Notes under the pieces: generated by a model | The model's input: only the letters and a program-made list of their open reading frames with translations | Databases searched by the model: none | Told to the model about the DNA's origin: nothing | Shown here: positions 43,721 through 54,749 of the stretch, piece by piece | Position numbering within the stretch: position 1 is the first letter of the stretch | Layout: every line of letters begins with the position of its first letter | NCBI GenBank assembly: GCA_001986395.2 | Contig: MQVO02000015.1 | Coordinates: 310,001 to 374,000 of the forward strand | Source of the DNA: Irpex lacteus | Taxonomy: Eukaryota > Basidiomycota > Agaricomycetes > Polyporales > Irpicaceae | Direction of reading: 5' to 3' | Length of the DNA stretch: 64,000 nt | Made by a program: the position numbers and the translations under genes

Positions 43721-45091
43721 GTTTGCTTAGAGAGAATTCAAACGTCGTAGACAGCGCCGCTCCCGGGCCGGTATGTGCCACTGGCAGTGCTCATGTAACT
43801 CAGGTTCGATGACTACATGCTGATTGAACGCTCTATACATATAAAGGCCTTGCCACGATTCCCAGACGATATTATCCACAGCATTATCCAGCAGCTTGAT
43901 TGCGAATCAGAAGATGAATATAAGGCCGATCTTAGGTCCTTCGCCCTCGTTGCTCGCGGCCAGTGGAGGCGTAGTGCCCAGCAACTCATTCATCGCGTGG
44001 TGGAAGTAAATCGGCCGACGTACAAACGAATCCTGCCTTTCTACGTCTCAGCGGCCGCCGGGGCGGAGAAGCAAGCAACGCCGTTCGATGGGCAAGTATG
44101 GACGTTCCCCAGGATCTTGTTAATCGACTGGCACGGGCCGCGTGGTTTCTTAAGCTGGCTGCAAGTGCCCGAATTCTTGGCCTTCTTAGAGCTTTGTGCG
44201 AAACAACTTACGCGGGTACATTGCGAGCTTCTTCCGTTCACTCATCCTGCCGACGCAATCCAGTTTATCTCCCGGTTCTCCTCTCTGAGAGTGCTGCGCA
44301 TCGGGAGTACCCAGCTTACATCGTCAAGAACATGCGAATGCCCTGTCCCTTTCTCACTTCAACAAGTGTACATACTACACAGTAATTACCACTGCACTGT
44401 CGCTTCTGGCTGCTTGCCGAAAACCATTCTTGCATGGCTCCGGACAGCACAGGAAAGCGGTATTTGCCTGTCGCTGGAGTATGCCTATCATTATATTCGG
44501 CCTTCAGCAAGTCGATTGAGGTGTAATGTCCTGGAACTGGCCGCTTCTAACCTTCGAACACTCTCCCTGAGTCCGGAGGAGTTGACGCGGAGTGCAGAAC
44601 AGGTGCGTGACCATAGTGGTGCAGCCAGCGAACTCACCACGCTGATAAGTCATACGTCTCCTTTTCATTTCAAGGGTGACTATAGCAGATTCCACTACGT
44701 ATTTCCCGATTTGTCGCCGTGCACCAACATCGAAACGCTTACCTTCCGCCTCCTCGCGTTGACCGTGCCCAACTACGCCGCCTCCGCCTTATCATCCATC
44801 ACCTCCAAAGCATTGACATCCATAGTTTTGGACGTGGATGTGGAGGGCATAATCATTGACGAGGCCAATCCCGAATTGCCCGGACTCGCGGGTCTCGCCA
44901 AGCTGCTTTCGAGCAAGGACCAGTTCCCCGCGCTTCGCAGTGTGAAGGCGATGTTTTGTATCGTCTATCTATTCAATGGCCCTCCTTTCCAACGTGGATT
45001 ATTCACGGAGCTGGTGGAAAAGGAGTTCGGTGCCCTAGTCAAGAACAGAGAGGAAATCGCTATCCAGTTGGAATACGATCCGCCCAAGTAG
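43717..45091 (+). CDS. F-box-like protein 3 of a tandem trio
   Basis: The main body is secure from 43847 to the stop at 45089-45091: ALPRFPDDIIHSIIQQLD (F-box-like), LRSFALVARGQWRRSAQQLIHRVVEV, then FLSWLQVPEFLAFLELC shared with protein 2. The first exon is uncertain. By analogy with its neighbours it starts at 43717 (MSLLRENSN) and joins ALPRF at 43847, either from the good donor GTATGT at 43771 or from GTTCGA at 43804 with an AAAG acceptor. An ATG at 43817 directly in frame is the alternative start. A 72-nt segment, 44603-44674 (GTGCGT to TTTCAAG), sits where proteins 1 and 2 have their last intron, is in frame and stop-free, and is probably an intron. Length about 400 residues. Confidence 0.75.
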
Positions 45092-45817
45092 AACTCTGTA
45101 CACAGTAACTACTATCAGGGCCCAGTGTTGCGTAAATTTCTGTTCTTAATCATTACTTAATGTGACTCCCGAATATTCACGGCGTGTAGTTATGACAAGC
45201 AGACGGCGTTCGTACCTGATGACTCCTGAAATGCCTCCTAATCTCTCATAAGTAGACTGCGTTACGTGGCTGTCAGACGCGATGCAAGCCAGGAGAGAGA
45301 CCGTGTGATAGTCTTACACTCATAGAGATTACCTACGTCTTGACTCTGAGACCAGATGGTGTGGATCTTTCGCATGTAAAGATCGCCACTGGTCGTCGCC
45401 ACAACCTCGCGTACTACATGTCGGAGGATAATTCTTACCCAAAGGTTCGAGGTGCTGCGCACACATAGTGCAAGTAAGAGAATCCAACCACGTTCTTTAC
45501 CGATACGACACACGTTCCATGTAATGTAAGTATAGCACTTTGATTTGACTGATCCTGTGAGCTGGGCGAGGGAATACCACACTGACAAGAGCCATTCGAG
45601 CAAGATCAACTGCAATAGATACAGTTCAGCACACTTGCGACGGCGATAATATACACGAAGAGCGAGCATACACTGCTCATTTTGCACATTGGGCTTATGC
45701 GTGTGTATTCAGAACGGCAGGGCATGGCGGTACAAGCATATCATCACATGGGTAGACCACAACAAAGAGCGTCGTGCAATGCAAGGTAGGGAAGAGAAAG
45801 CGACGAAATTTCATTGC
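45092..45817. other. Convergent spacer, F-box-like gene 3 and RPS23
   Basis: No gene. A minus-strand frame of 141 codons at 45262-45687 has no recognisable domain and is not called. Confidence 0.55.
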
Positions 45818-46591
45818 TTATGATCGGGGCTTCTCCTACGAGGATGAGAGTATAAATCAGCGGAAAGCACGATTTAGGGGATAGTGGAGACGCACCTTCT
45901 TCTCCTTCCACAGAGCAAGCAAACCGACACCCGAGACCTTCACAACCTTGAAACGGACACCGGGAATATCACCCTTGGCCTTACCACGGCGACCGAAACC
46001 GGAGATAAGGACTTCGTCGTTCTCATCGACGAAGTTCAAGCAACCATCGTTCTATGTCGATATGTGATTAGCACTTTCATATATCGGGATGGGCCCGACC
46101 AGCCCTGGACCGAACGCAAGCGCACAAGTAATTGTCGCTATCGCACGATCGAGGGCCAGTAGGGCGAGTGGGGGGATTCACTTACGGGAACGAAAGCGGT
46201 GACCTTCTTTCCGTTCTTGATGAGCTGGACACGCACACACTTGCGGATAGCGGAGTTAGGCTGCTTGGCCTCAACGCCAACCTTCTCAAGAACGATTCCC
46301 TTTGCGTGTGAGGAACCTCCAGTGGGGGAGGTTTTGTAGAAGTTGCCGAGAGCACGCTTCTTGTATGATTTGTCCGCCTACATTTTTATGACAACAGAGG
46401 GTTCAAGCCATGCTGTGATGAGAGACCTTGCTCCTGGGCACGAGTGAAGGGGACTCACCCAGCGGTTGGAACGGCGGTCGGTGCGAAGCTTACGCGCTGC
46501 TTGCAATCCACGAGGTTTGTTGGCTGGACAAAGATGTCAATAACGAGGTCGACATTGCAGAAATCGGCGAGCAGGACGACGTACAGCCCAT
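45818..46591 (-). CDS. RPS23: 40S ribosomal protein uS12 (RPS23)
   Basis: Decoding-centre protein of the small subunit. Exons 46591-46585, 46523-46459, 46377-46186, 46051-45896 and 45835-45818 give exactly 145 residues, the usual fungal length. [16 protein letters not shown] opens the protein. [25 protein letters not shown], with the P-N-S-A loop and the hydroxylated proline position, is the family hallmark. [31 protein letters not shown] and WKEKKEKPRS close it. The first coding exon is only 7 nt and the last 18 nt, so the gene is easily mis-annotated. The start was chosen because GTACGT directly follows ATGGGCT and the join restores the family N-terminus. Confidence 0.94.
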
Positions 46592-47225
46592 TCTTGCGGT
46601 GGCGGTCGGTGTCGATGAGGGGGCAAAGACGCACTTGCCTGATTCAGGATTGTGAGAAAAACTGTTACAGTTCTACGGCTATACCCGGAAGCGCTCTTGA
46701 GATGCAGACGCCTGCACGTATCACGGGCGCTTGGCTTTAAGCTTCAAATCCTGACCGTGTTGGGCCCGGGCAAGTTCTAAGTTCAAGTTGGGTTTCTTCG
46801 TATGCGCAGGCGTTGACTGTAATTCGAGAGCTTTGATCGGTATATTGTCTGCTCTGAGCTGCAGAAATGAATAGCTGTGTGTCTTGGACACCATACAGCC
46901 CGCCTGAAGCAGATCCGTGCGCGGTGAGTATCGAGCATTATCTTGTCTCGTACGTTCAATTTTTGCTACTCAGAGAAACTCAAACCTTCTTCATCGCCCT
47001 CTTAAGGTAAGAATTATTCGCGCTCATTCGTGGTCACTTGGTCATGTCTTAGTCACAATAGATCATGATACCGAGTCATGAATATGCATCACACAACCTC
47101 CTGAGCACCTCATGATGCGGGATCGAGGTGTGAGAACGATCCTATATATAGGTGTCCTACGACATATTGTGTTCTCTAAGCATTCAACCCGCCTAAGCTC
47201 TCCTACCCAACATTTTAGGCCAGCC
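46592..47225. other. Divergent region between RPS23 and acetyltransferase-like hydrolase 1
   Basis: Promoter region for both. TATATATA at 47143-47150 serves the plus-strand gene. No gene seen. Confidence 0.55.
47143..47150 (+). promoter_or_regulatory. TATA box of acetyltransferase-like hydrolase 1
   Basis: TATATATA, 75 nt before the ATG at 47226. Confidence 0.5.
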
Positions 47226-48873
47226 ATGTCGGAGCTCCATTCAGCAACCAAGTACTATCGCCATGGGCGATTTGCCCTCACAGGAGGGACACTACCCGAT
47301 GCCATTACTGCCTATAAAACATACGGAGATCCTAAGAATCCTTGCATAGTGTTCCCAACCTGCTACGGTGGTAAACTAGACGGTAAGCTCCTCAACAGCG
47401 CCGCTAGGATTCTATACTGACTGTCTAGAAGATCAACTGTATATGATCGGGGAGGATAAGGTAACCACTCCATTACGGCTGGCCCGTTGGATGCCCCCGT
47501 AAGTTCTTCTGCTAAAGTAGTTGGTTTCTTTAGGCATTGAACCCAAGCAAATACTTCATCGTGACTCTCGCGCTCTTTTCTAATGGCGAAGTAAGTACTC
47601 TCCTACAAATCATTCCGATCGCTCACGCAATCTCCAGTCTTCCTCTCCATCGAATACGGTTAGTAAACAAAGCCTACATGTTCCTTCTAGCTGTTGACAG
47701 AGCTTTAGCCTGTCCCGTACAACGGCCCCTATTTCCCCGTTGTCACTTATGAAGACAATATGTGAATATTGCCGAATGAATGATGCTCTGTCGTAACTAA
47801 CAGCCTCCGATTGATAGTCGTACCCAGTATGCGGTTCTTACAAAGGAGCTGAAGATCTCAAAGATTTTCTGCGTCATTGGCTTCTCCATGGGTGCTCAGC
47901 AGGTATAGCGTTGTCACGAATCATATCGACCCTCGTTGCTGAATCCCATTTTGGCAGGCCTACCACTGGCCAGTCATGTACCCTGACTATGTTGAAAGGT
48001 ATGCGCTGCATGTTTGCAGGTAGAAGGGAATTTGCTGATTCGGGTAGATTTATCGCACTTTGCGGTTCAGCGCGTACAAGTCCTCATAACATCTGGTGAG
48101 GGAATACTACTACTTTTGATTCGTCTGTCCTTTCGATCTCAGACATATCTACAGCTTCCTTGAAGGCCCTAAAGCAGCTCTCACCGCCTCGAAAGACTTC
48201 CACGATGGACATTACACTACGACACCTTCCCACGGTATTCGCGCCTTTGCTCGCGCCTTCAGTGCCTGGGCATATGGTCAAACTGTAAGTTCTAGCACAC
48301 CCAAATGTGTGGGATAGCCTTTTTGAGCAGCCTTGTTTCCAAAGTGGTTCCGTAACGGATTGCATCTATCGAACGGAAAGTATACAGACCTGGATGATTT
48401 CCTTCGAGCGGAATGGGAGGCCGACTACCTCACCCGATGGGACGCGAATGACATGCTCACACTGTTGAAGACCTGGCAGCTTGGTGATATATCCAGCGTG
48501 AAGGCCGTGGGGCCGTCGTTACAGGGAAACCTTGCTGGTGTCTTGTCGACTATCACAACCAAGGGCCTTCTCCTGACATGCAAGTCGGACTTATTCTTCC
48601 CTGTAAGTTTCTTCCGTGTCGTCGGTGCACTGGTATAAAGCTAATGTACGTGAATGCAGCCCGAAGATAGCGAGATTGAGGTGCAGGCCCTACTTAACAC
48701 TAAGCTTGTGATCATCCCATCTGTGTGGGGTCACACGGGTAAGCGTTCATTTCAGAGAGATGTACCGCGTTGTAATAGCTTTTCAACCACTAGCCGGAGG
48801 AGGTTCGAACGAAGAAGATGACGAGTTCATTCGCAAAGAAATAGTAGAGTTCCTTAAATTGGACGAGACCTGA
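47226..48873 (+). CDS. Homoserine O-acetyltransferase-like alpha/beta hydrolase 1
   Basis: Twelve exons: 47226-47382, 47429-47460, 47534-47590, 47638-47658, 47709-47761, 47818-47902, 47958-47998, 48048-48095, 48155-48284, 48345-48602, 48660-48738 and 48794-48873, total 346 residues. Family marks: ITAYKTYGDPKNPCIVFPTCYGG near the start, SKYFIVTLALFSNGESSSPSNT, and PYNGPYFPVVTYEDN. Nucleophile elbow GFSMGAQQ (Ser 130), acid probably in CKSDLFFP, histidine in VWGHTAGGG (His 319). This is the fungal group named after MET2-type acyltransferases but shorter than true Met2 and probably not the methionine-pathway enzyme; substrate unknown. One acceptor is CCAAAG rather than YAG, and the paralog also uses AAG there. 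Confidence 0.9.
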
Positions 48874-49217
48874 ATGAAGCTCACGTCGCTAGCAGAACGA
48901 TTATAGCCAATGTATGAGTATACGCTGAATGATAAGTGACGACTTGTACTCTTCTTGAGCGATCGTTATCGCCAATACAAGGCAGCTACGGTGAGCGTTC
49001 TTCCTAATTACTGTGGGTACACTGACAGTATAAACGGTTTAACAGCTATGTCAGTGGCTCGTTCACAAAGGAGTCATGGGGTACTCAAAATCTCCCAGAT
49101 TATCTTATCGCATCTCGTGATAAGCACTATCAGCGTGTGAGAAGTATGGGACATATAAATACGAGAGCTGATGATGATGCGTACTATAAGGCCCCTGTGT
49201 GCTCTTCACTGGCAGTC
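48874..49217. other. Spacer between the tandem acetyltransferase-like genes
   Basis: Contains TATAAAT at 49154-49160, 58 nt before the candidate ATG of copy 2. No gene. Confidence 0.6.
49154..49160 (+). promoter_or_regulatory. TATA box of acetyltransferase-like hydrolase 2
   Basis: TATAAAT at nearly the same distance from the start as in copy 1, showing the promoter was copied with the gene. Confidence 0.45.
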
Positions 49218-51170
49218 ATGTCCTCACTCGGTTCAGAGCAAAGATTTACCATCATGGGCGGTTTACGTTTGCTGGTGGAACATTGCCGGATGCATTCACT
49301 GCGTATAGAACGTACGGCGACCCGAAGAATCCTTGCATAGTGTTCCCGACATGTTACGGAGGCAGACTTGACAGTGAGTTATTGAATACTGGCTGTGCTA
49401 CGTCATGCTTACATTGTCCGTCACAGGTCAATTATATCTAATTGGAGAGGATAAAGTACGTGGATTGTTGAAACTGCGAGTTTAAAAGCTACGGCTGCTG
49501 AAGAACTCTACCTGTTCAGGTGCTGAAGCCAAGCAAATACTTTATCGTGACGTTTGCTCATGGGCGGTTTACGTTTGCTGGTGGAACATTGCCGGATGCA
49601 TTCACTGCGTATAGAACGTACGGCGACCCGAAGAATCCTTGCATAGTGTTCCCGACATGTTACGGAGGCAGACTTGACAGTGAGTTATTGAATACTGGCT
49701 GTGCTACGTCATGCTTACATTGTCCGTCACAGGTCAATTATATCTAATTGGAGAGGATAAAGTACGTGGATTGTTGAAACTGCGAGTTTAAAAGCTACGG
49801 CTGCTGAAGAACTCTACCTGTTCAGGTGCTGAAGCCAAGCAAATACTTTATCGTGACGTTTGCGCTCTTCTCAAATGGCGAAGTACGTCTATGTAGACGC
49901 GTCATGTCACCTCTTGCCTGACATGTTTGTAGTCATCTTCCCCCTCGAACACTGTAGAGTATCTCCAGCTACGTTCGTGATTGAAATACTGACCTTGCAC
50001 CAGCCTACTCCTTATAATGGACCATACTTTCCGACTGTAACTTATGAAGATAACATGTAAGTCACTACCAGTATCTTCAACGCATGTGGTGACAAGGCCA
50101 TGGGCAGACGAGCGCAATATGCTGTCTTGACGAAAGAGCTGAACGTTACGAAGATTTTCTGCGTCATTGGGTTTTCTATGGGTGGTCAGCAGGTATGTGC
50201 TGTGATTCCTTTCACGCTTGTGAGTTGAGATTGGCTGAATGACTGTCTCAAAGGCCTATCACTGGCCCGTGATATACCCAGATTTTGTTGAGAGGTATGC
50301 ACATCAGTATTACTTGCAAGGTACGAGTATAGACTAAATAACTTCACAAGATTCGTCCCCATCTGTGGCTCTGCACGCACTAGTCCACACAACATCTGGT
50401 GCGCCTCGATCCCACTGTCCCTTTACTATTTGTCTGACAGAGTCACAGCTTCCTAGAAGGGCCAAAAGCCGCCCTTGTCGCTTCACAAGACTTTCAAGGA
50501 GGGCATTATACTACGAAACCAGCACACGGCATCCGGGCATTCGGTCGAGTCTACAGTGCATGGGCATATGGCCAGACTGTAAGCTTGTTCACGGCTACTA
50601 TCACATCGTGCTAACGCCCCTCTCAAGTGGTTCCGCAACAAATCTTATCTATATGACGGAAAGTACACGGACCTGGATGATTTCCTACGTTCTGAATGGG
50701 AAGCAGGCTTCCTCACATACTGGGACGCTAATGATATGCTCACGCTGTTGAAGACGTGGCAGCTCGGCGACATCTCTCGTGTGAAAGCGGTGGGGCCGTC
50801 GTTGCAAGGCGACCTTACAGGAGTCCTGTCCAGCATTACAGCCAAGGGCCTTATCATGCCGTGCAAGACCGATCTATATTTCCCAGTAAGCAACATTTCT
50901 CATCCGTGCATGGAAAACATGATCAAGGTTGTTCATTACAACAGCCGGAAGACAGTGAGAACGAAGTTCAGTCGCTGGCTAATTCCAAGCTCATGGTCAT
51001 CCCATCTGTGTGGGGACATAAAGGCGAGTAGCCGGCTCTCTGTAGTAACCATATGACGTATTTACCTGACTGTTATGCCTGACTACCCTTGACTACCAGC
51101 TGGAGGGGGATCAAATGAAGAAGACAACCAGTTCATCTACGAAATAGTCGCTGAATTCCTCGAGGCCTGA
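49218..51170 (+). CDS. Homoserine O-acetyltransferase-like alpha/beta hydrolase 2, 5' end disrupted
   Basis: Tandem paralog of the upstream gene. Downstream exons 49826-49882, 49933-49953, 50004-50056, 50108-50192, 50254-50294, 50351-50398, 50449-50578, 50628-50885, 50945-51023 and 51100-51170 have the same sizes as copy 1 (last exon nine nt shorter), and catalytic motifs GFSMGGQQ, CKTDLYFP and VWGHKAGGG are intact. Two oddities mark the 5' end. The ATG at 49218 aligns with copy 1's start but is 35 nt, not 36, from the conserved HGRF codons, so it is out of frame. A perfect 306-bp duplication repeats exons 1-3. The junction fuses exon 3 in frame to exon 1 (FIVTFA-HGRFTFAGG), so splicing would insert 63 residues. 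Intron 11 uses a GC donor. Whether it makes protein is uncertain. Confidence 0.6.
49252..49557 (+). repeat. 306-bp tandem duplication, copy 1
   Basis: Identical by eye over its full length to 49558-49863. Covers the end of exon 1, intron 1, exon 2, intron 2 and the start of exon 3 of hydrolase 2. Flanking bases differ on both sides, so the unit is exactly 306 bp. Confidence 0.95.
49558..49863 (+). repeat. 306-bp tandem duplication, copy 2
   Basis: Second, identical unit. No target-site duplication or transposon ends, which points to unequal exchange or replication slippage, or to an assembly artefact. Confidence 0.95.
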
Positions 51171-52080
51171 GTAATTACGTCATCCTCCAGTATGTCGTAT
51201 TTTAACTTTAAGTATGCAATAACATATCAATTTGATTGATCACTACTTCAGTCTTTGACTGCATCTGTAAAAGAACTACACACAAGTAGCATGCGTAAGT
51301 AGTTCGAGTGGCAGTATGCAGAGTAATCATATGCACACCGCGTGATCGCAGTCTAGGCAGAAGCCATGGTGATACTACATGCGTGTCGCTTCACGACCTT
51401 ACATTAGGGTATGCCGGCTACCTCTGTTGCGACAGTGCTATCATCCTGCCACCGTGATCCTGCTGAATCTCGAGCAGGCTGTCGGCGGAGATATTCGTGT
51501 GGGGGTCGTACAGACTAACCAAAGCATCTTCAGCAAGACCAGTACTACTTGCGATGTATATAATGAACGAACAGATTGCTCTAGGACAGACATAGACAGA
51601 CATGGGGACATATCCACTTCCGATTGTGGGACAAACGTCTTGATAGGGCCGATAATCAAATAGAGAGTCCCGCCACAGGCTCACACGCCACAAAGTCGTC
51701 GCATGCATCGGCCCTCATCGACTTAAACGCGCTTTCTCCATGTTCGTGCACATGCCGTTGGTTTCCTCTGCCCTGGCCTCTGCGATATCATGGACAAAGG
51801 AGAGCTTGTAAGTGTTGAAGATGGCCTGAAGTCGAAGGCTGTACGAACTTCATTGATGAATTCGGTCGACATCGAGATGTATCGCGGCCTTAAAACCGTT
51901 CCGTACTACTAGGAGTCGAAATTCTTCTACATACGTAGTCGCACACAGGAGAGGACAGGGTAAAGCGGCTATGATACTCGTAATTGTGCGACTATCCGTG
52001 CACCTAATCGCGTTACAACGATGACCATGCGCTGTCCGAGAACTGCTGATGGTGCAAACAAAGTGCTCTCAACAGTTCCT
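51171..52080. other. Convergent spacer, hydrolase 2 and aldo-keto reductase
   Basis: No gene supported; short ORFs lack domains. Confidence 0.55.
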
Positions 52081-53798
52081 TCACAAATGACCGAAAACTT
52101 TCGTCGGCTGGTAAGGCTCCTCCAACGACTTGATCTCCTCGTCGGTAAGCTTGATATCAATGGCAGCTAGCAACAGAGCTTCTTGAGAACTAAAAATCCT
52201 GCTCAATGGCGTACTACATACCGATGATTTCTTCAAGGTTCTGAAGTTTCGTAGTACCAACAATGGGTGCGGTCACCGAATCTTTAGACAGCGTCCATGC
52301 GACAGCCACTTGCGCCATAGTAACACCTTTCTTCTTCGCGAGCTCTTCAACCCTAACAACTCAGCGGCATCAGATAGATATAAAATGGTCATAATGCACC
52401 GCTACTCACCGCTTGATAATGCCAGGAACACCCGCGCCGGGATAATGCGTGGCCCAGCTGCAAATCATAGATTAGTCTCATCTTGTTTGTTTGAGCGTAT
52501 GGGAGGCCTTACAGGTCAGATTTTCCGCGCGAGGTTGCTTGAATCTCGTCGTAGGGTCGAGTGAGCGCACCGCGAGCGAGGGGAGACCACGGAATGACAC
52601 CAACACCAAAGGACTGTATGCATCAGATTAGTGAATGAATGAATGTAATTAATGAAATAACCCTCAGCGTGAGAATTACCTTGAGCGTCGGAAGCATCTC
52701 TCGCTCTTCCTCACGATACAGGAGGTTGTAGTGGTTCTGCATGGATATGAATGGGGTGAGCTTGTTCGTGATCGCATAGTCTATGGTTGGGGGTTAATCG
52801 CTGTCTCTTATTGTGTGAAACTGGATAGCTCACTCTGCATAGCGGTGACTGAAGTGGAATCGTCAGTTGAGTGGTAACACTTGAGGACGACCAGATACTT
52901 ACATTGGTAGGCATAGCAAGAACTCATGCCGATGTAGCGGACATAACCAGCTTTGACGACGTCGTGCAAGGCTTGCATGGTCTCTTCAATCGGAGTGTCA
53001 TAGTCGAATCGATGACCTAGAGAAATATAAGCATTCAGCGCATGTCAAGGCGATTGCTAGCGTACACTGAAGGACGTCGATGTATTCGAGCTGTAAGCGT
53101 TTCAGGCTGGCCTGCACAGCGTCGAAGATATGCTGTGAGATTGTTGTGAGTATAGATACGAGCGAATTGTGTAAATGCAAGGCACACTTTGCGACTCAAC
53201 CCTTTCTGATTAATGATTCCATAGTCTTCAGGAGTTTTCCCGTGTTGGTGGACATTTACGCCCTTCGGTCCAATGGCGCCGTAGACCTAAAGTGCTATAA
53301 GCTCTCTTGAGGCACAGTTCATACAATAGGGAGCGTACCTTAGTCAAGATAACCAACTCCTCTCGGGGAAGGCCGAGTTTCTTAATTGCGGCACCCAGAA
53401 TTTCCTCAGACCGTCCATTAGAGTATGCCTGTGTGACACTTTGTTAGCGATCAAATATGAGGCTGCGATGTTCCTGATGGCCCACTTACGTCGGCTGTAT
53501 CAAAAGTAGTTATACCAGCGTCGTATCTATATGTGAAAGTCAATGTCTAAAGTATTGCAGGCGTCACTAGAATAAACACGCACGCGAACTTAATATGCTT
53601 GAACGCCTCCTCTTCGTCATCGATAACCCACTGCTGCCAATCCTTATCTCCGTATTGCATGGTCCCTAGAATGATCCTCGACACCTTTAATCCTGAGTTG
53701 CCTAGACGGACTGCACACTTATCGGTTAGATATATTCCTTCAGATATCGCCAGAAAACACTCACCGTAAGTCATCTTTTTGGAAGTCGTTGCGCTCAT
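52081..53798 (-). CDS. Aldo-keto reductase
   Basis: NADPH-dependent oxidoreductase of aldehydes and ketones, cytosolic. Thirteen exons: 53798-53765, 53710-53584, 53526-53490, 53428-53339, 53286-53188, 53132-53066, 53016-52903, 52848-52834, 52780-52680, 52613-52513, 52457-52410, 52352-52222 and 52166-52081, giving 349 residues with all frames closing. Catalytic tetrad: Asp 63 and Tyr 68 in FDTADAYSNG, Lys 96 in VILTK, His 153 in [14 protein letters not shown]. Cofactor-binding parts are [17 protein letters not shown] and [15 protein letters not shown]. Closest in style to fungal aryl-alcohol dehydrogenase-like AKRs. Exon 8 is only 15 nt. A TATA box lies about 87 nt upstream. Confidence 0.93.
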
Positions 53799-54749
53799 CT
53801 TGTTCGGTTATGTGTGGGATGTGAACAATGCGAAGTCTCCGGAAAACACAAGAGGGGTGCTGTCTCAATCATAATGCGGGAAGCCTTTATATTCGGTCAG
53901 GCTGCCAAGGACTTCCCACTGTACCACTAGCCACAACCAAGCCACCGCGAATGCCGGCTCAGTCGGTATACATAGCCAGCAGCTTGCGTCACTATGGGTG
54001 CCGAGTAGTTGTCTCTCGAGTTCGTCTGTGGCAACTCAAGAGAGTTTTACGGCGACTGAAAGTACTGAACCCCAAGTGTCAACATTACAAGCGGAGCGAC
54101 TCACCGCGCCGAATTGAAGTTAGCATTGACGTGTTAAGACCTCTCGGGCAGTTGGTGAGGCTCATACTTGCTGACTATGTCGCTAGAACGGAATAAGTGA
54201 GAACTCGTATACTGTGCGAGTGGAAACTGCGACTTACCAGGAACTACTGTTCAGAAAGTCGTAACTTCTGGACTGAGAGGTTATAGTAATGGTAGCTTAG
54301 TCACTATTTATCAGGCAGGTGATTGCAGGCCTATGAAGGTGCGCATCAATTGATGCGCCGCTCGGACATAGCACAACTTATGGCGTCCATGTTGCGTACC
54401 AGTTGAGTACGCTACCACCGGCATCTCAATATACAACTGTGAGCATTCGAGCTCAGCGCGCAGATTCGATAGTGACGCACACTGCAATTTACCAAGTGTA
54501 ATTAGTCTCTGAGATTCATGTTTGTCTTATGACAACGAGCACTCACCTTCTGAAGGCCACGCTGACCACTATAGTACGTCTCACCGCTGAGGGACAGTAT
54601 CAGTCCACCAAAGACTTGTCTTAGAAGTCTATTAGACTATCGATTACAATGACTGCCCTCACGAACCTTCCAGCGAACTCTCTTGTAGCATACAAAAAAA
54701 CATACTCATACATATATAGTAGCCACACTGCTTCAGAAGCCCTGGAACT
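53799..54749. other. Spacer between aldo-keto reductase and PalC genes
   Basis: AKR promoter near its start; the rest is gene-free by eye. Confidence 0.55.
53885..53891 (-). promoter_or_regulatory. TATA box of the aldo-keto reductase gene
   Basis: TATAAAG on the minus strand, about 87 nt upstream of the ATG at 53798. Confidence 0.45.

Noticed and set aside
45262..45687. 141-codon minus-strand ORF between F-box-like gene 3 and RPS23
   Set aside because: No domain, no splice partners and hydrophobic/Arg-mixed composition; likely chance.
53066..53068. GTGTAC donor two bases downstream-shifted in AKR exon 6
   Set aside because: It breaks the catalytic QCHRFD motif; the GTACGC donor at 53065 restores it and the frame.
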